A stretch of 40,695 bases of DNA from Candidatus Woesearchaeota archaeon (GTDB lineage Archaea; Nanobdellota; Nanobdellia; Woesearchaeales; GW2011-AR9). Shown one piece after another: positions 19,503-28,058 of the stretch. Made by a program: the position numbers and the translations under genes. Each line of letters starts with the position of its first letter. The first letter of the stretch is position 1. The stretch is from assembly GCA_016179955.1 (NCBI GenBank), contig JACPCD010000035.1:1-40695 (forward strand), given 5' to 3'. The notes beneath the pieces were generated by a model. It had not been told where the DNA came from, ran no database searches, and saw only the letters and a list, made by a program, of their open reading frames with translations.

Positions 19503-20387
19503 TTGTTTTTAATAGTTGAGATGGTGGATGAACCGCAAAAAGGGCTGATTTTCTTTCAAGGAAAGCAGATTAGGCGAACTTGGTTTAATGAGGAATGGTG
19601 GTTTTCAGTAGTTGATATAATCGGGGCATTGACACAAACCGATAGGGCTAGAAAGTATTGGTCTGACTTAAAAGTTAAGCTTTCTGAAGAAGGTTTTGAA
19701 GTGTCCGAAAAAATCGGACAGTTGAAATTGATGGCGGAAGATGGCAAATTGCGGCTTACAGACTGTGCCACTACTAAAAATATGTTTAGGATTGTTCAAT
19801 CTATCCCATCTCCGAAAGCGGAGCCGTTTAAGCAATGGTTGGCTCAAGTCGGCTATGACAGGGTTCAAGAAATCCAAAATCCGGAATTAGCTCAGAAGCG
19901 TATGAAAGAAATATACAAAGCCAAAGGCTACTCTGATGATTGGATTGAAAAGAGAGTTAGGGGAATCGCCATCCGAGACGAATTGACAGATGAGTGGGAT
20001 AAAAGAGGGATAAAGACAGAAAATGAATATGCCATTCTTACCGCTGAAATATCAAAAGCAACTTTTGGTATGACCCCCAGCGAATATAAGTCATTCAAAG
20101 GGCTGAAACGAGAGAACTTGCGAGACCATATGAACGATTTGGAGCTGATTTTTAGTATGCTTGGCGAAAGAGTATCTACTGAAATCACCAGAAAAGAAGA
20201 CGCACAAGGGTATCCGCAAGTTGAAGATGCTGCCCAAAGAGGCGGAAGAGTGGCTGGTAACGCCAGAAAGGAAACTGAAAAAGAGTTAGGTCGTCCAATC
20301 GTAACCAGTAAGAATTATCTTGCTAAACCGGAAAAGAAGAGAAAGAAACAGATTGAGGATAAAAATAAGCAGATAAAATTACAGTAA
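19503..20387 (+). CDS. BRO-N/DinD-like protein
   Basis: FFQGKQIRRTWFNEEWWFSVVDIIGALTQTDRARKYWSDLK; LTDCATTKNMFRIVQSIPSPKAEPFKQWLAQVG. Confidence 0.75.
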   Translation: MFLIVEMVDEPQKGLIFFQGKQIRRTWFNEEWWFSVVDIIGALTQTDRARKYWSDLKVKLSEEGFEVSEKIGQLKLMAEDGKLRLTDCATTKNMFRIVQSIPSPKAEPFKQWLAQVGYDRVQEIQNPELAQKRMKEIYKAKGYSDDWIEKRVRGIAIRDELTDEWDKRGIKTENEYAILTAEISKATFGMTPSEYKSFKGLKRENLRDHMNDLELIFSMLGERVSTEITRKEDAQGYPQVEDAAQRGGRVAGNARKETEKELGRPIVTSKNYLAKPEKKRKKQIEDKNKQIKLQ

Positions 20388-20399
20388 GAACTATTTTTC

Positions 20400-20828
20400 C
20401 TACTTTCGCAGGTGTTTACGCAGTCTTTCTCTAGATGCCTGCTCTTGGTTTTCCTTCCGTTTCTGTTGTTGTCTTATTTCTTCTTCATAATCCTGACGCC
20501 GCGCTGCCTGTACCATCAGAAATAATTTTTCATAGCGACTCTGATTTTCCTCATCGGAAAAAATGGGTGACTTCTTTCCATTTTCAAATACGGTTAAAGA
20601 ACAGGAATAATGCTCATAAGCACTCCCCTCTATTCTCTGTTCTAATCCCCGAATCTGATACCGGTATTTCGTATCGCTGGTGATGTATCTCTTATCAGTC
20701 AGGTCTGAGTCGCCATTATTATATTTCCCATATTCTTCTTTCCATTCTCCTGGCTTAAAATGCTCAGCTTTCTCTTTGAGCAAGGAGTAAATTTTGTTTA
20801 CAAGATCATTTTCTTTGCTTTGGGTCAT
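20400..20828 (-). CDS. Hypothetical protein
   Basis: 142-aa charged ORF directly downstream of the next minus ORF. Confidence 0.5.
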   Translation of the reverse strand: MTQSKENDLVNKIYSLLKEKAEHFKPGEWKEEYGKYNNGDSDLTDKRYITSDTKYRYQIRGLEQRIEGSAYEHYSCSLTVFENGKKSPIFSDEENQSRYEKLFLMVQAARRQDYEEEIRQQQKRKENQEQASRERLRKHLRK

Positions 20829-20830
20829 TT

Positions 20831-21247
20831 TTATCGTCTTTCTAGTTTATCTAGTAGAATGTACTCCAATCTTCTTCCAATAAGTGTACCTCGTGCATGT
20901 GGATTAGGCAATATTTCTGTGGAGTCTGCTAATTTCCTATAGGTGTAAGTTAGACAAGGTGTTGCTAACGAATATCTCTGGTTTACTTCATTAGCACCGA
21001 TGGACATGGCCGCTCCGACTCGTTGAAGAAGGAGTTCCCGAATATCATGGGAAGAATAATCTCCACTGTTAATTTTACTTTCCATCTCTTCAAATCGCTC
21101 AGGCTTGTAGGTAGAGAGATATGCTTCAAGTGGCCCCCACAAGATTGCTTCCACTACTTCGCTCTTGCCAGTTAGCAAGACCAGTAATTTAATCCTGCTA
21201 ACTTCGCTTTCATTTCCCGCTACTTGTAATATTTGGTTATTTTCCAT
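20831..21247 (-). CDS. Hypothetical protein
   Basis: 138-aa ORF, divergent from the TrmB gene. Confidence 0.5.
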   Translation of the reverse strand: MENNQILQVAGNESEVSRIKLLVLLTGKSEVVEAILWGPLEAYLSTYKPERFEEMESKINSGDYSSHDIRELLLQRVGAAMSIGANEVNQRYSLATPCLTYTYRKLADSTEILPNPHARGTLIGRRLEYILLDKLERR

Positions 21248-21309
21248 TTTAATTACTTCATCGTAGTTTGACCGAAATATTTAAATATATGCTGTCAATT
21301 ATTTACGAC

Positions 21310-22044
21310 ATGATTGAGAAACTGTTGAAGTTTGGGCTTGCAGAAAAAGAAGCAAAGGTATATCTCTCTTGCTTGGAGTTGGGAGATGCTGTAGCGAGTG
21401 ATATTGCACTAAAGAGTAATCTTCCTCGGACCTTAGTTTACGATATTCTGGAGAGGTTAATCGATTTAGGCTTAGTTTCATACGCCATTAAGACAAATAA
21501 AAAAGTATTTAGGGCGGCAGATCCTGAAGAATTGCTTAGAATAATACACGAGAAGGAGGAAGCAGTTAAGGAAGTATTGCCAGAATTAAAGCGATTACAG
21601 AAGATTGAAGGCGTGAAAAGACCAAAAGTAGAGATTTATGAAGGAAAAGAGGGAATGAAAACCGTGATGAACGATATTCTGCGTTCTGGTGCGAGAGAGT
21701 TTCTTGCCTATGGCAGTTCCAAATCATCTTTTCCAATAATTCCTGCATTTATGGAAGAGTGGCATCAACGAAGAGCAAAGCAAAAGGTCTTTATGCGTGT
21801 ACTCTATAATGATTCCCCGGAGGCACGAAAGCGGGTCAAGCAATTTATTCACACATTTAAACACGCCGAGTACCGTTTTATGCCTATTAAAGTTCATTCA
21901 CCGACTGCAACGCTGATATACAGTAATCGCGTAGTTTTACAGTCGTGGACCGGGGAGCCTTTTTCAGTAATGATTGAGAATGAGGAGATGGCAAGGAACC
22001 AAAAGAGATATTTTGAAGAATTGTGGAAGATAGCAAAAAAGTAG
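21310..22044 (+). CDS. TrmB-family transcriptional regulator
   Basis: MIEKLLKFGLAEKEAKVYLSCLELGDAVASDIALKSNLPRTLVYDILERLIDLGLVSY. ATG 21310 lies about 25-30 nt after TATA-like atttaaatat, suggesting a leaderless start (ATG 21289 possible). Confidence 0.8.
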   Translation: MIEKLLKFGLAEKEAKVYLSCLELGDAVASDIALKSNLPRTLVYDILERLIDLGLVSYAIKTNKKVFRAADPEELLRIIHEKEEAVKEVLPELKRLQKIEGVKRPKVEIYEGKEGMKTVMNDILRSGAREFLAYGSSKSSFPIIPAFMEEWHQRRAKQKVFMRVLYNDSPEARKRVKQFIHTFKHAEYRFMPIKVHSPTATLIYSNRVVLQSWTGEPFSVMIENEEMARNQKRYFEELWKIAKK

Positions 22045-22050
22045 CGTGTC

Positions 22051-22072
22051 CCTAATCCTCCGTTTGATTAGG
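22051..22072. terminator. Hairpin between convergent genes
   Basis: CCTAATC 22051-22057 / GATTAGG 22066-22072. Confidence 0.4.
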
Positions 22073-22086
22073 TTCTGAAGAATTGA

Positions 22087-22464
22087 TCATTCCACCAGCA
22101 CCACTATCCTTTTCTGCCGTATCGTCAGGTACGGCCGGGATAATCTTTTCTTCAGCTCCCTATCCTGAGTCAATACTAAAGCGCCTTGCCGGGATTGTTG
22201 TACGAGTTCGTCATCTACAACCACATTCTTGGCTGCTGTGATGACCAGAACTTTTTTGGCTTTTAACACCGCCAACATCAACGTTGCCGCCCGCTTAAAC
22301 TTACTGCGCTGTTCTGCTTGTATCTGCTGTAGCTCTTTAATTGTTCCTTCCAGTACCATGATTTCATATTTAAAATCACACGCCTTCTCTACTTCTGCAA
22401 AGAGGTCTATCTTGAATTCCACCATGGCCATCAAGGCATTGGTGTCGATGATTACCTTTTTCAT
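22087..22464 (-). CDS. PIN-domain protein (Fcf1/VapC9-like)
   Basis: KKVIIDTNALMAMVEFKIDLFAEVEKACDFKYEIMVLEGTIKEL...VVVDDELVQQSRQGALVLTQDRELKKRL. Confidence 0.75.
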   Translation of the reverse strand: MKKVIIDTNALMAMVEFKIDLFAEVEKACDFKYEIMVLEGTIKELQQIQAEQRSKFKRAATLMLAVLKAKKVLVITAAKNVVVDDELVQQSRQGALVLTQDRELKKRLSRPYLTIRQKRIVVLVE

Positions 22465-22497
22465 GAGGGGGGAAGTATTTGATTGTTGATTTAGTTT

Positions 22498-23322
22498 TTA
22501 TTTCTCCTCCATTTTTATTTTAGCAATCTGCTGCAGGCTGGCAATCCAGAACAGCCGGGTAAGTACCAGCAACACCAAGAAGAGGATGCCGGAAATCACC
22601 ACCATCGCAAAGGGCAGGGCATTCATGGCATAATAAATCAGGTAAAGACTGCCTCCTAAAATTACTCCATTGATGAGCAGTCCGATGATAGTTTTATAGA
22701 TGCGGGTGATGCTCACGCGAAAAAAGGAAAGCACAAATTGTTTCCAAGAAGCAGCATTGATGCAGGCAAAGGCTGCCAGTAAGAAATAATAGATTCCTAT
22801 TGCCACATACGCCAGCATCTTGCCGTTGCTGATAATGGAGGAGGGATCGCTTTCCAGGTTCAGCAGCCCCCGCAAGGCATAATAACTTATGATGGTAAAT
22901 GGGCCTATGATCGCGACGGATGCAACCATATATTTCCCCCAACTGGCAAAAAATCCTTTGAAGCCCAGCACACGATGGGATAATCCCCACAGCAGGCCGT
23001 TGAGAATCAGAAAGATGCCAATGAGCCATGCTGCCAGATCCATAAGATTCTTGATGAGTGACTGATAATTTTGATAGATTCCCTGCATATTATCCAGAAA
23101 CGGTGCGCCCTGCTGGATGCTCTCGGCGTTGAAATTGGCATTTTGCAGCGGCTCGATGATGTTGCGGGCGTTTTCCAGTATTTTTACCTGGTACGTTACA
23201 CCAACGATGGCGATGGAACCAATCAGTACTGCTTGTAGGAAGAATATGCCTAGCAATAGGCCGGGATGGTGTTTAATTCCTTGCACTAACTGTTTCCATC
23301 CCTGTACCAAAAATTCCATCAA
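22498..23322 (-). CDS. Polytopic membrane protein
   Basis: Multiple hydrophobic helices across 274 aa. Confidence 0.6.
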   Translation of the reverse strand: MMEFLVQGWKQLVQGIKHHPGLLLGIFFLQAVLIGSIAIVGVTYQVKILENARNIIEPLQNANFNAESIQQGAPFLDNMQGIYQNYQSLIKNLMDLAAWLIGIFLILNGLLWGLSHRVLGFKGFFASWGKYMVASVAIIGPFTIISYYALRGLLNLESDPSSIISNGKMLAYVAIGIYYFLLAAFACINAASWKQFVLSFFRVSITRIYKTIIGLLINGVILGGSLYLIYYAMNALPFAMVVISGILFLVLLVLTRLFWIASLQQIAKIKMEEK

Positions 23323-23373
23323 GAATGAGAAATAGAACTCTCTTTAAATAAATGCTGGTTTCTCCTCAAGCCT

Positions 23374-23607
23374 CTATTGCGCGTGGTAGTAGTCGTGGTA
23401 ATCCCGCATCAGCCCATCCGGTGATATTTGGCTTAATTTTAGCTTTATCTTCCTGGTGCCGACTAAAAACTCAATCTCCGGCTTCTTCTGCTGCTGGGCC
23501 TCCTGGATCATGCGCACGATTTCCCGCTCTTCCAGCGGGGATGATTCCAATCCCAGCAATTTCTTCATGGTCATGCGATTTCCTCCGCGGGATGCTCGTC
23601 GTCCCAC
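23374..23607 (-). CDS. Hypothetical small protein
   Basis: 77-aa ORF overlapping the upstream ORF; likely start at an internal Met (MTMKKLLGLESSPLEEREIVRMIQEA). Confidence 0.4.
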   Translation of the reverse strand: MGRRASRGGNRMTMKKLLGLESSPLEEREIVRMIQEAQQQKKPEIEFLVGTRKIKLKLSQISPDGLMRDYHDYYHAQ

Positions 23608-23870
23608 GACTCTTCCTCTTCTTCCTCTACTGCCCGCAGCCCTTTCTCATACCCGAGCATAAAGGCATCCTCGTCTGTGCTGAGGGTATCTTCGTCCACT
23701 AACCTTTCCCGCGCTTCTGACGAATAGATGTTCTCTTCGTCCTCTTCTACCATATCTCTTGCTTTCTCAATACTTTTTAGCCGTTCTTCCTGCTGGTCCA
23801 TAATGCACCACCCCTGGTGTGGGTCTATCCCCCTTCGTAATACTTCCATAACCTTTAAATATAAATACAT
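23571..23870 (-). CDS. Hypothetical acidic protein
   Basis: 99-aa Glu-rich ORF. Confidence 0.4.
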   Translation of the reverse strand: MYLYLKVMEVLRRGIDPHQGWCIMDQQEERLKSIEKARDMVEEDEENIYSSEARERLVDEDTLSTDEDAFMLGYEKGLRAVEEEEEESWDDEHPAEEIA

Positions 23871-23915
23871 TTACCTAATGGTATATATTGTGTATATGTT
23901 TGAGGGGGGTACTCT

Positions 23916-24881
23916 ATGGACTATAGAAAATTGATATCTTTTGGGAAAAGCAGCTACGTGGTATCTTTACCTAAAACCTGGGTTACCCAAAACAAGCTTA
24001 AGAAAGGGGATTTGATCTATTTTGAGGAGAATAATCAATCGTTGGTATTAAACCATCAAAACACGATTAAAAAAAGTGAGAATAAGGAAATAATTATCCC
24101 GGTTAATGGCAAAAGCGTCCGTCGTCTGCAGCGGGAAATTATCTCTGCGTATATCAAAGATTATAAGTCCATAGTTTTAACTGGTGAAGAAGTTAAAGAC
24201 AAGGCGAAAGAGATTCAATCCACCATTCAAAATCTCATGGCGTTGGAGGTGATGGAACAGACCTCTAAGCGGATTGTCGCTAAAGATTTTCTGGACATGA
24301 ATAACATCTCTATATTTAATCTTATTAAGAAGATGGACATTATTGTGCGGGCCATGATTGAAGATTGTGAAAATATGTTTAAAGAAGATAATTACGAAAA
24401 TATTTCCCACCGTGATAACGACGTCAACCGTTTAAGCTTTCTCGTCTTTCGGGTGGTGGAATTTGGCTTGGACAACCCTTCCTTTATGTTTAAGAAAGAA
24501 GGGCTGGAAAGCAGAAATCTTTTGAATTTGTGGTGGTTTACATTCAATTTAGAAATTTTGGGAGATGAAGTCAAGAGGATTGCCCGGTATATGAGGGAGA
24601 CCTCGCTTCCGGAAAAAGAACAGCAGAAGTTCATCGGGCTGTTAGCCGACGCAAAAAAAGGCTACCTTTCCATTATGACTGGATTCCATACCCAAAATGA
24701 GGAACCAGCCCACAGCGTTTTGGAATCAAAAGACGACTTTATTAAAAAATGCGATCAGTTCTCTAAAGATAATAAGAAAATTGAAAATGTCAGCCTGCTG
24801 GTTGAAAAGTTAAAGTCTATGACCACTGGGATGCATAATTTGGGGCGGGTAGTGTACCAATATGGTTTCACTAAGAAGTAA
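23916..24881 (+). CDS. AbrB/SpoVT plus PhoU-domain phosphate uptake regulator
   Basis: MDYRKLISFGKSSYVVSLPKTWVTQNKLKKGDLIYFEE (AbrB-like) followed by PhoU-like helices. Confidence 0.8.
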   Translation: MDYRKLISFGKSSYVVSLPKTWVTQNKLKKGDLIYFEENNQSLVLNHQNTIKKSENKEIIIPVNGKSVRRLQREIISAYIKDYKSIVLTGEEVKDKAKEIQSTIQNLMALEVMEQTSKRIVAKDFLDMNNISIFNLIKKMDIIVRAMIEDCENMFKEDNYENISHRDNDVNRLSFLVFRVVEFGLDNPSFMFKKEGLESRNLLNLWWFTFNLEILGDEVKRIARYMRETSLPEKEQQKFIGLLADAKKGYLSIMTGFHTQNEEPAHSVLESKDDFIKKCDQFSKDNKKIENVSLLVEKLKSMTTGMHNLGRVVYQYGFTKK

Positions 24882-24926
24882 TTACTTGGCAAAAGTTTAT
24901 AAAGGGGCACTCATAGCAGTAATTCC

Positions 24927-26393
24927 ATGAGTATGCCTGCCACGCTATCGGATGAGGAAACGTCGGCCCCAGAAATGAACTTGGATAAAATAATCTCTAT
25001 CAACAGGAATAGTATTGTATCTCGGACCGTACTCCAGGGACGTCCGGTCATCGGAAAATGTTATACCCCTGACCGGTATCCCGAATATCAGCGGCAATAT
25101 GCTGGTTTTTGTTCTCCACCATTCTTGAAGCCTTTTTCTGAGGAACTTACCCGGAGATACTGCTTTCAGAAAGAGTTAGATTTATACCAATTCAGCAGCC
25201 AACTGCCCGAAGAAGAGAGATTTTCATCTATTTTGGAAGGAGTTGACCCGGAGACCAAAACTTTCTTCACCAAAATTATAACTATTGGAAATTATGGGGA
25301 GCATTTCCTGCAGGTTGGCAATAATTATGGGCAAAAGGCAGAGAGTTTACTCCATGCTGTTAATCAACTTCATGCCATTTTTGGCCGTTACCATCAAGAG
25401 TTGTATCAATGTTCCAAAACTAGAAGATCCTCCCGGCTAAAACCCCGTAACAAAGAAGAAGATTATGAGCGTTACCTCAATTACTTTCGAACCATCATCC
25501 GCCGAACCAGTGATTCTTTTCGAGCGTATTCTGCTGCTCTTCCCTCTGCGCGTGGAGAATCCAAGACTGCTCCGCTGACGATGAATAAACAAGTAGACCG
25601 TTTTCTTTCAGAAGTTGGCGTTAAAGATTTGCGTGAGGTCGTTGATGATTTTGTTAATCGGGACTGGGAAATCTGCTACGGAAAGAAGTCCCCCCAGCTT
25701 ATTGACGTTTCTAAAAAAATGAAAAGACAACTGGCACAGCTAAAAGAGCTGTATCAGGAGGGAATAGCATCGGTAGTTCATGGAGATGTGGTAAACCCGG
25801 ACAATATATTTTATATGAAAGATTATATGACAGATAAAGTTCTGGCCTGCGACTTTGCCGAGGTACGGGTAGATCAACGTGCTTTGGATGTCGCTGGCGC
25901 TTTGTTCAATCCCTATAATATGCCTAAAAGTGTACCGGACGAAATTATAGCCATTGAGCTTATGGGGAAGTATGTGGAGAAGGTGCATGCCAATGAGTTG
26001 GTGCCTCTGGACAATAAAGACTTTGTGGTCCGGTGTCTGGAAACTCGTCTGCGGGATCATGCTGTCCGCCTGTTTGCCATTGATAGCGGTTATATCCCCG
26101 CTGAGATCCGTGTTTTTGCCAGCCGTTTGCAGGAGTTTGACTCTCCTGAAAATGATGAAGAGCTGCATAAGAAATTCCTGCAGGAAATGTTTATACGGCG
26201 TTTTACTGACTTTACGGAGCATTATCTTCGGGCGGAAGGAAGAGCAAGCTTAGAAGATATCTTTGGGAAGCAAGGGGCTCTTCTGGTGGAACAGATCCGG
26301 TTGGTGGAGAATCTATACACTGCTGCCGGCGTGATGGCCTCTAGTCCCAGCGCAAAACGGCAAGAGCATGTTAAAGAAATAATAGAAAGTTAG
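24927..26393 (+). CDS. Aminoglycoside-phosphotransferase/kinase-fold protein
   Basis: VVHGDVVNPDNIFYMKDYMTDKVLACDFAEVRVDQRALDVAG. Confidence 0.65.
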   Translation: MSMPATLSDEETSAPEMNLDKIISINRNSIVSRTVLQGRPVIGKCYTPDRYPEYQRQYAGFCSPPFLKPFSEELTRRYCFQKELDLYQFSSQLPEEERFSSILEGVDPETKTFFTKIITIGNYGEHFLQVGNNYGQKAESLLHAVNQLHAIFGRYHQELYQCSKTRRSSRLKPRNKEEDYERYLNYFRTIIRRTSDSFRAYSAALPSARGESKTAPLTMNKQVDRFLSEVGVKDLREVVDDFVNRDWEICYGKKSPQLIDVSKKMKRQLAQLKELYQEGIASVVHGDVVNPDNIFYMKDYMTDKVLACDFAEVRVDQRALDVAGALFNPYNMPKSVPDEIIAIELMGKYVEKVHANELVPLDNKDFVVRCLETRLRDHAVRLFAIDSGYIPAEIRVFASRLQEFDSPENDEELHKKFLQEMFIRRFTDFTEHYLRAEGRASLEDIFGKQGALLVEQIRLVENLYTAAGVMASSPSAKRQEHVKEIIES

Positions 26394-26430
26394 AAATCCA
26401 TAAACTATTTATCTTTGCGGATGTCCCTCT

Positions 26431-27165
26431 ATGGTCACAGGATACGAAATGGAACGAAAATACTATATTAAAGATGAAGCCGTGTTCAACGAGTTGCTAA
26501 ATTTAGTTCCCCGCCCCCTGGGAACAATAGCTGATTATGTAGTTAAAAGTTTCAATTCTAAGGGGAGGGATTATCGTTATTTTGATACTTTTGAAGGCGT
26601 ACTGGAGCAGAAAGGTTTGCTGGCATATATTGGACCAGGCCCTTTGGAAAGGGAAGGTGCTTCCGTTTCATTCCGGGCTCGGGAATATGATTACGTATTT
26701 ACAGTAAAAACTCCAACCTCTAATCCGGAAAATAGAGATGAAACGGAATTAATTCATAGGACTATTCCTTCAGAAGGGACTGATTTCTATAAATTACAAC
26801 CCCATGAATTTAATCATTGGGATGGCATGAAGAGGATACGTGGCACTATTGGTGAAGATGGTCTCCTTCAGGAAGTAGTGCGGCTGGAGGTTCTTACCAA
26901 TCGTTTTAGTCTTTATACAGATTCTAATTTTGCTATTGAAATAGCATTAGATAAAGTTACGGGAAGGGGATTTGGCGGACTGGTTAAAAAATTTAATGAG
27001 CTGGAAATAGAAGTCAAAGATGGCGGTACTGAAGAAGATAAAGAAAAGGTTGCGTCTTATTTTACACAAAAATATGGTGCGGATATTCTTATAAAATCCC
27101 AACTCCCCAAATGGATTAAGGCCATGCGCCTGATGCGGGGCGAAGAGATTATTGCTGATTCTTAA
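26431..27165 (+). CDS. CYTH-domain protein (class IV adenylate cyclase/thiamine-triphosphatase fold)
   Basis: GYEMERKYYI ... SVSFRAREYDYVFTVKTPT ... FAIEIALDKVTG ... FNELEIEVKDG. Confidence 0.75.
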   Translation: MVTGYEMERKYYIKDEAVFNELLNLVPRPLGTIADYVVKSFNSKGRDYRYFDTFEGVLEQKGLLAYIGPGPLEREGASVSFRAREYDYVFTVKTPTSNPENRDETELIHRTIPSEGTDFYKLQPHEFNHWDGMKRIRGTIGEDGLLQEVVRLEVLTNRFSLYTDSNFAIEIALDKVTGRGFGGLVKKFNELEIEVKDGGTEEDKEKVASYFTQKYGADILIKSQLPKWIKAMRLMRGEEIIADS

Positions 27166-27272
27166 TCTATTTAAAAGTAAATTATTATTTATAAGAGAAG
27201 CTTTTATAAAATAGTCCAGGTTTGTGCGCTATAGTCCGCGAGGAACACCTGCGATACAGGCAGTGCGGGGGT

Positions 27273-27304
27273 AACGGGAAAGCCTATTGCTTTTCGTTCC
27301 CAAG
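27273..27304 (+). other. tRNA-Leu intron 1 (32 nt, acceptor/D-arm junction)
   Basis: Lies between T8 (27272) and D-stem GCA (27306). Self-complementary: AAC/GTT, AAAGC/GCTTT. Exact site ambiguous by 1 nt (27273-27304 or 27274-27305 give the same mature RNA). Confidence 0.8.
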
Positions 27305-27336
27305 AGCAAAGCCTGGCCAAATGCGCAGGACTTAAG

Positions 27337-27367
27337 ACTGCCGTAACTATTCAACGTTATGGAAGCA
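27337..27367 (+). other. tRNA-Leu intron 2 (31 nt, canonical 37/38)
   Basis: CTTAAG^ACTGCCGTAACTATTCAACGTTATGGAAGCA^A. Inner stem CCGTAAC/GTTATGG, CTT/AAG helix, 3' bulge CA^A (relaxed BHB). Confidence 0.88.
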
Positions 27368-27398
27368 ATCCTGTTCCTTAGTGGATTCGAGGGTTCAA

Positions 27399-27428
27399 TC
27401 GCGGATGGTTGGTCCATCGCGGGAATAC
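27399..27428 (+). other. tRNA-Leu intron 3 (30 nt, T-loop 58/59)
   Basis: Central helix GTTC 27393-27396 / GAAT 27423-27426, bulges AA^T and AC^A, inner stem CGC(G)GATGG/CCATCGCG. Confidence 0.88.
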
Positions 27429-27454
27429 ATCCCTTCCCCCGCACTTTTTTCCCC

Positions 27455-27970
27455 ATGCACGATGCTACACTCTGTTTATTAGTGAGAAAAGAGACCGAGG
27501 AGATACTTCTCGGCTTGAAGAAACGGGGATTTGGATCGGGAAAGTATAATGGTTTTGGCGGGAAGAAAAGTCCTCAGGAAACCGTAGAGGAAGCGGCCGT
27601 CCGGGAATTGTATGAGGAATCTGGCATTTCCGTTTCCAAGGAATCTTTGCAGAATGTGGCGGAACTAACGTTCTATTTTTCTCTGAAGCCGGAATGGAAT
27701 CAAGTCGTTCACGTCTATCTTATCCATGATTGGAGAGGGCAGCCGCAGGAAAGCGAGGAGATGAAGCCGCAGTGGTTTAAGTTTTCGGATATTCCTTACG
27801 CTCGGATGTGGCCGGATGACTCGTACTGGATGCCGTTGGTTCTGGGCGGGAAAAAAGTTACTGCCACTGATGAAATACGCCCCTGTGGCTCAGTGGTAGA
27901 GCGCGTCCTTGGTAAATCTATCCGGAAAGGACGAGGTCGCGAGTTCAATGACGCTCACTGGCGCTCATAA
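27455..27970 (+). CDS. NUDIX hydrolase; 3' end overlaps tRNA-Thr
   Basis: MHDATLCLLVRKETEEILLGLKKRGFGSGKYNGFGGKKSPQETVEEAAVRELYEESGI (NUDIX box). The 27359 start in the ORF track lies inside tRNA-Leu; ATG 27455 preferred. Confidence 0.85.
   Translation: MHDATLCLLVRKETEEILLGLKKRGFGSGKYNGFGGKKSPQETVEEAAVRELYEESGISVSKESLQNVAELTFYFSLKPEWNQVVHVYLIHDWRGQPQESEEMKPQWFKFSDIPYARMWPDDSYWMPLVLGGKKVTATDEIRPCGSVVERVLGKSIRKGRGREFNDAHWRS
27915..27927 (+). other. tRNA-Thr intron 1 (13 nt, 37/38)
   Basis: AATCTATCCGGAA. Helix TTGG 27909-27912 / CCGG 27922-27925, bulges TA^A and AA^A. Confidence 0.85.
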
Positions 27971-27989
27971 CGTGCCAGGAGGTTGAAAG
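27950..27989 (+). other. tRNA-Thr intron 2 (40 nt, T-loop 59/60)
   Basis: Helix TTCA 27944-27947 / TGAA 27984-27987, bulges AT^G and AG^T, inner hairpin CTGGCGC/GTGCCAG. Confidence 0.88.
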
Positions 27990-28058
27990 TCTCGCCAGGG
28001 GCTTTTTATTTTCTCTATACCCTAAATATTAATAAGCTAGGCCAGACTAAACTGTACC

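Larger units (their letters stand above)
27265..27443 (+). tRNA. tRNA-Leu (anticodon UAA) with three introns
   Basis: Exons assemble to GCGGGGG-TA-GCA-AAGCCTGGCCAAA-TGC-G-CAGGA-CTTAAGA-TCCTG-TTCCTTAGTGGATTC-GAGGG-TTCAAAT-CCCTT-CCCCCGC-A (86 nt); all arms pair, anticodon TAA at 27333-27335, discriminator A. Confidence 0.93.
27879..28003 (+). tRNA. tRNA-Thr (anticodon GGU) with two introns
   Basis: Exons assemble to GCCCCTG-TG-GCTC-AGTGGTA-GAGC-G-CGTCC-TTGGTAA-GGACG-AGGTC-GCGAG-TTCAATT-CTCGC-CAGGGGC-T (72 nt); all four stems pair, discriminator T, followed by T-run. Confidence 0.93.

Noticed and set aside
19503-21247. Prophage around the BRO-N protein
   Set aside because: No integrase, capsid, terminase or other phage hallmark genes nearby; BRO-N domains also occur as isolated chromosomal genes.
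27359-27454. N-terminal extension of the NUDIX ORF (MEAILFLSGFEGSIADG...)
   Set aside because: This segment is tRNA-Leu and its introns; NUDIX homology begins at MHDATLCLL (27455).
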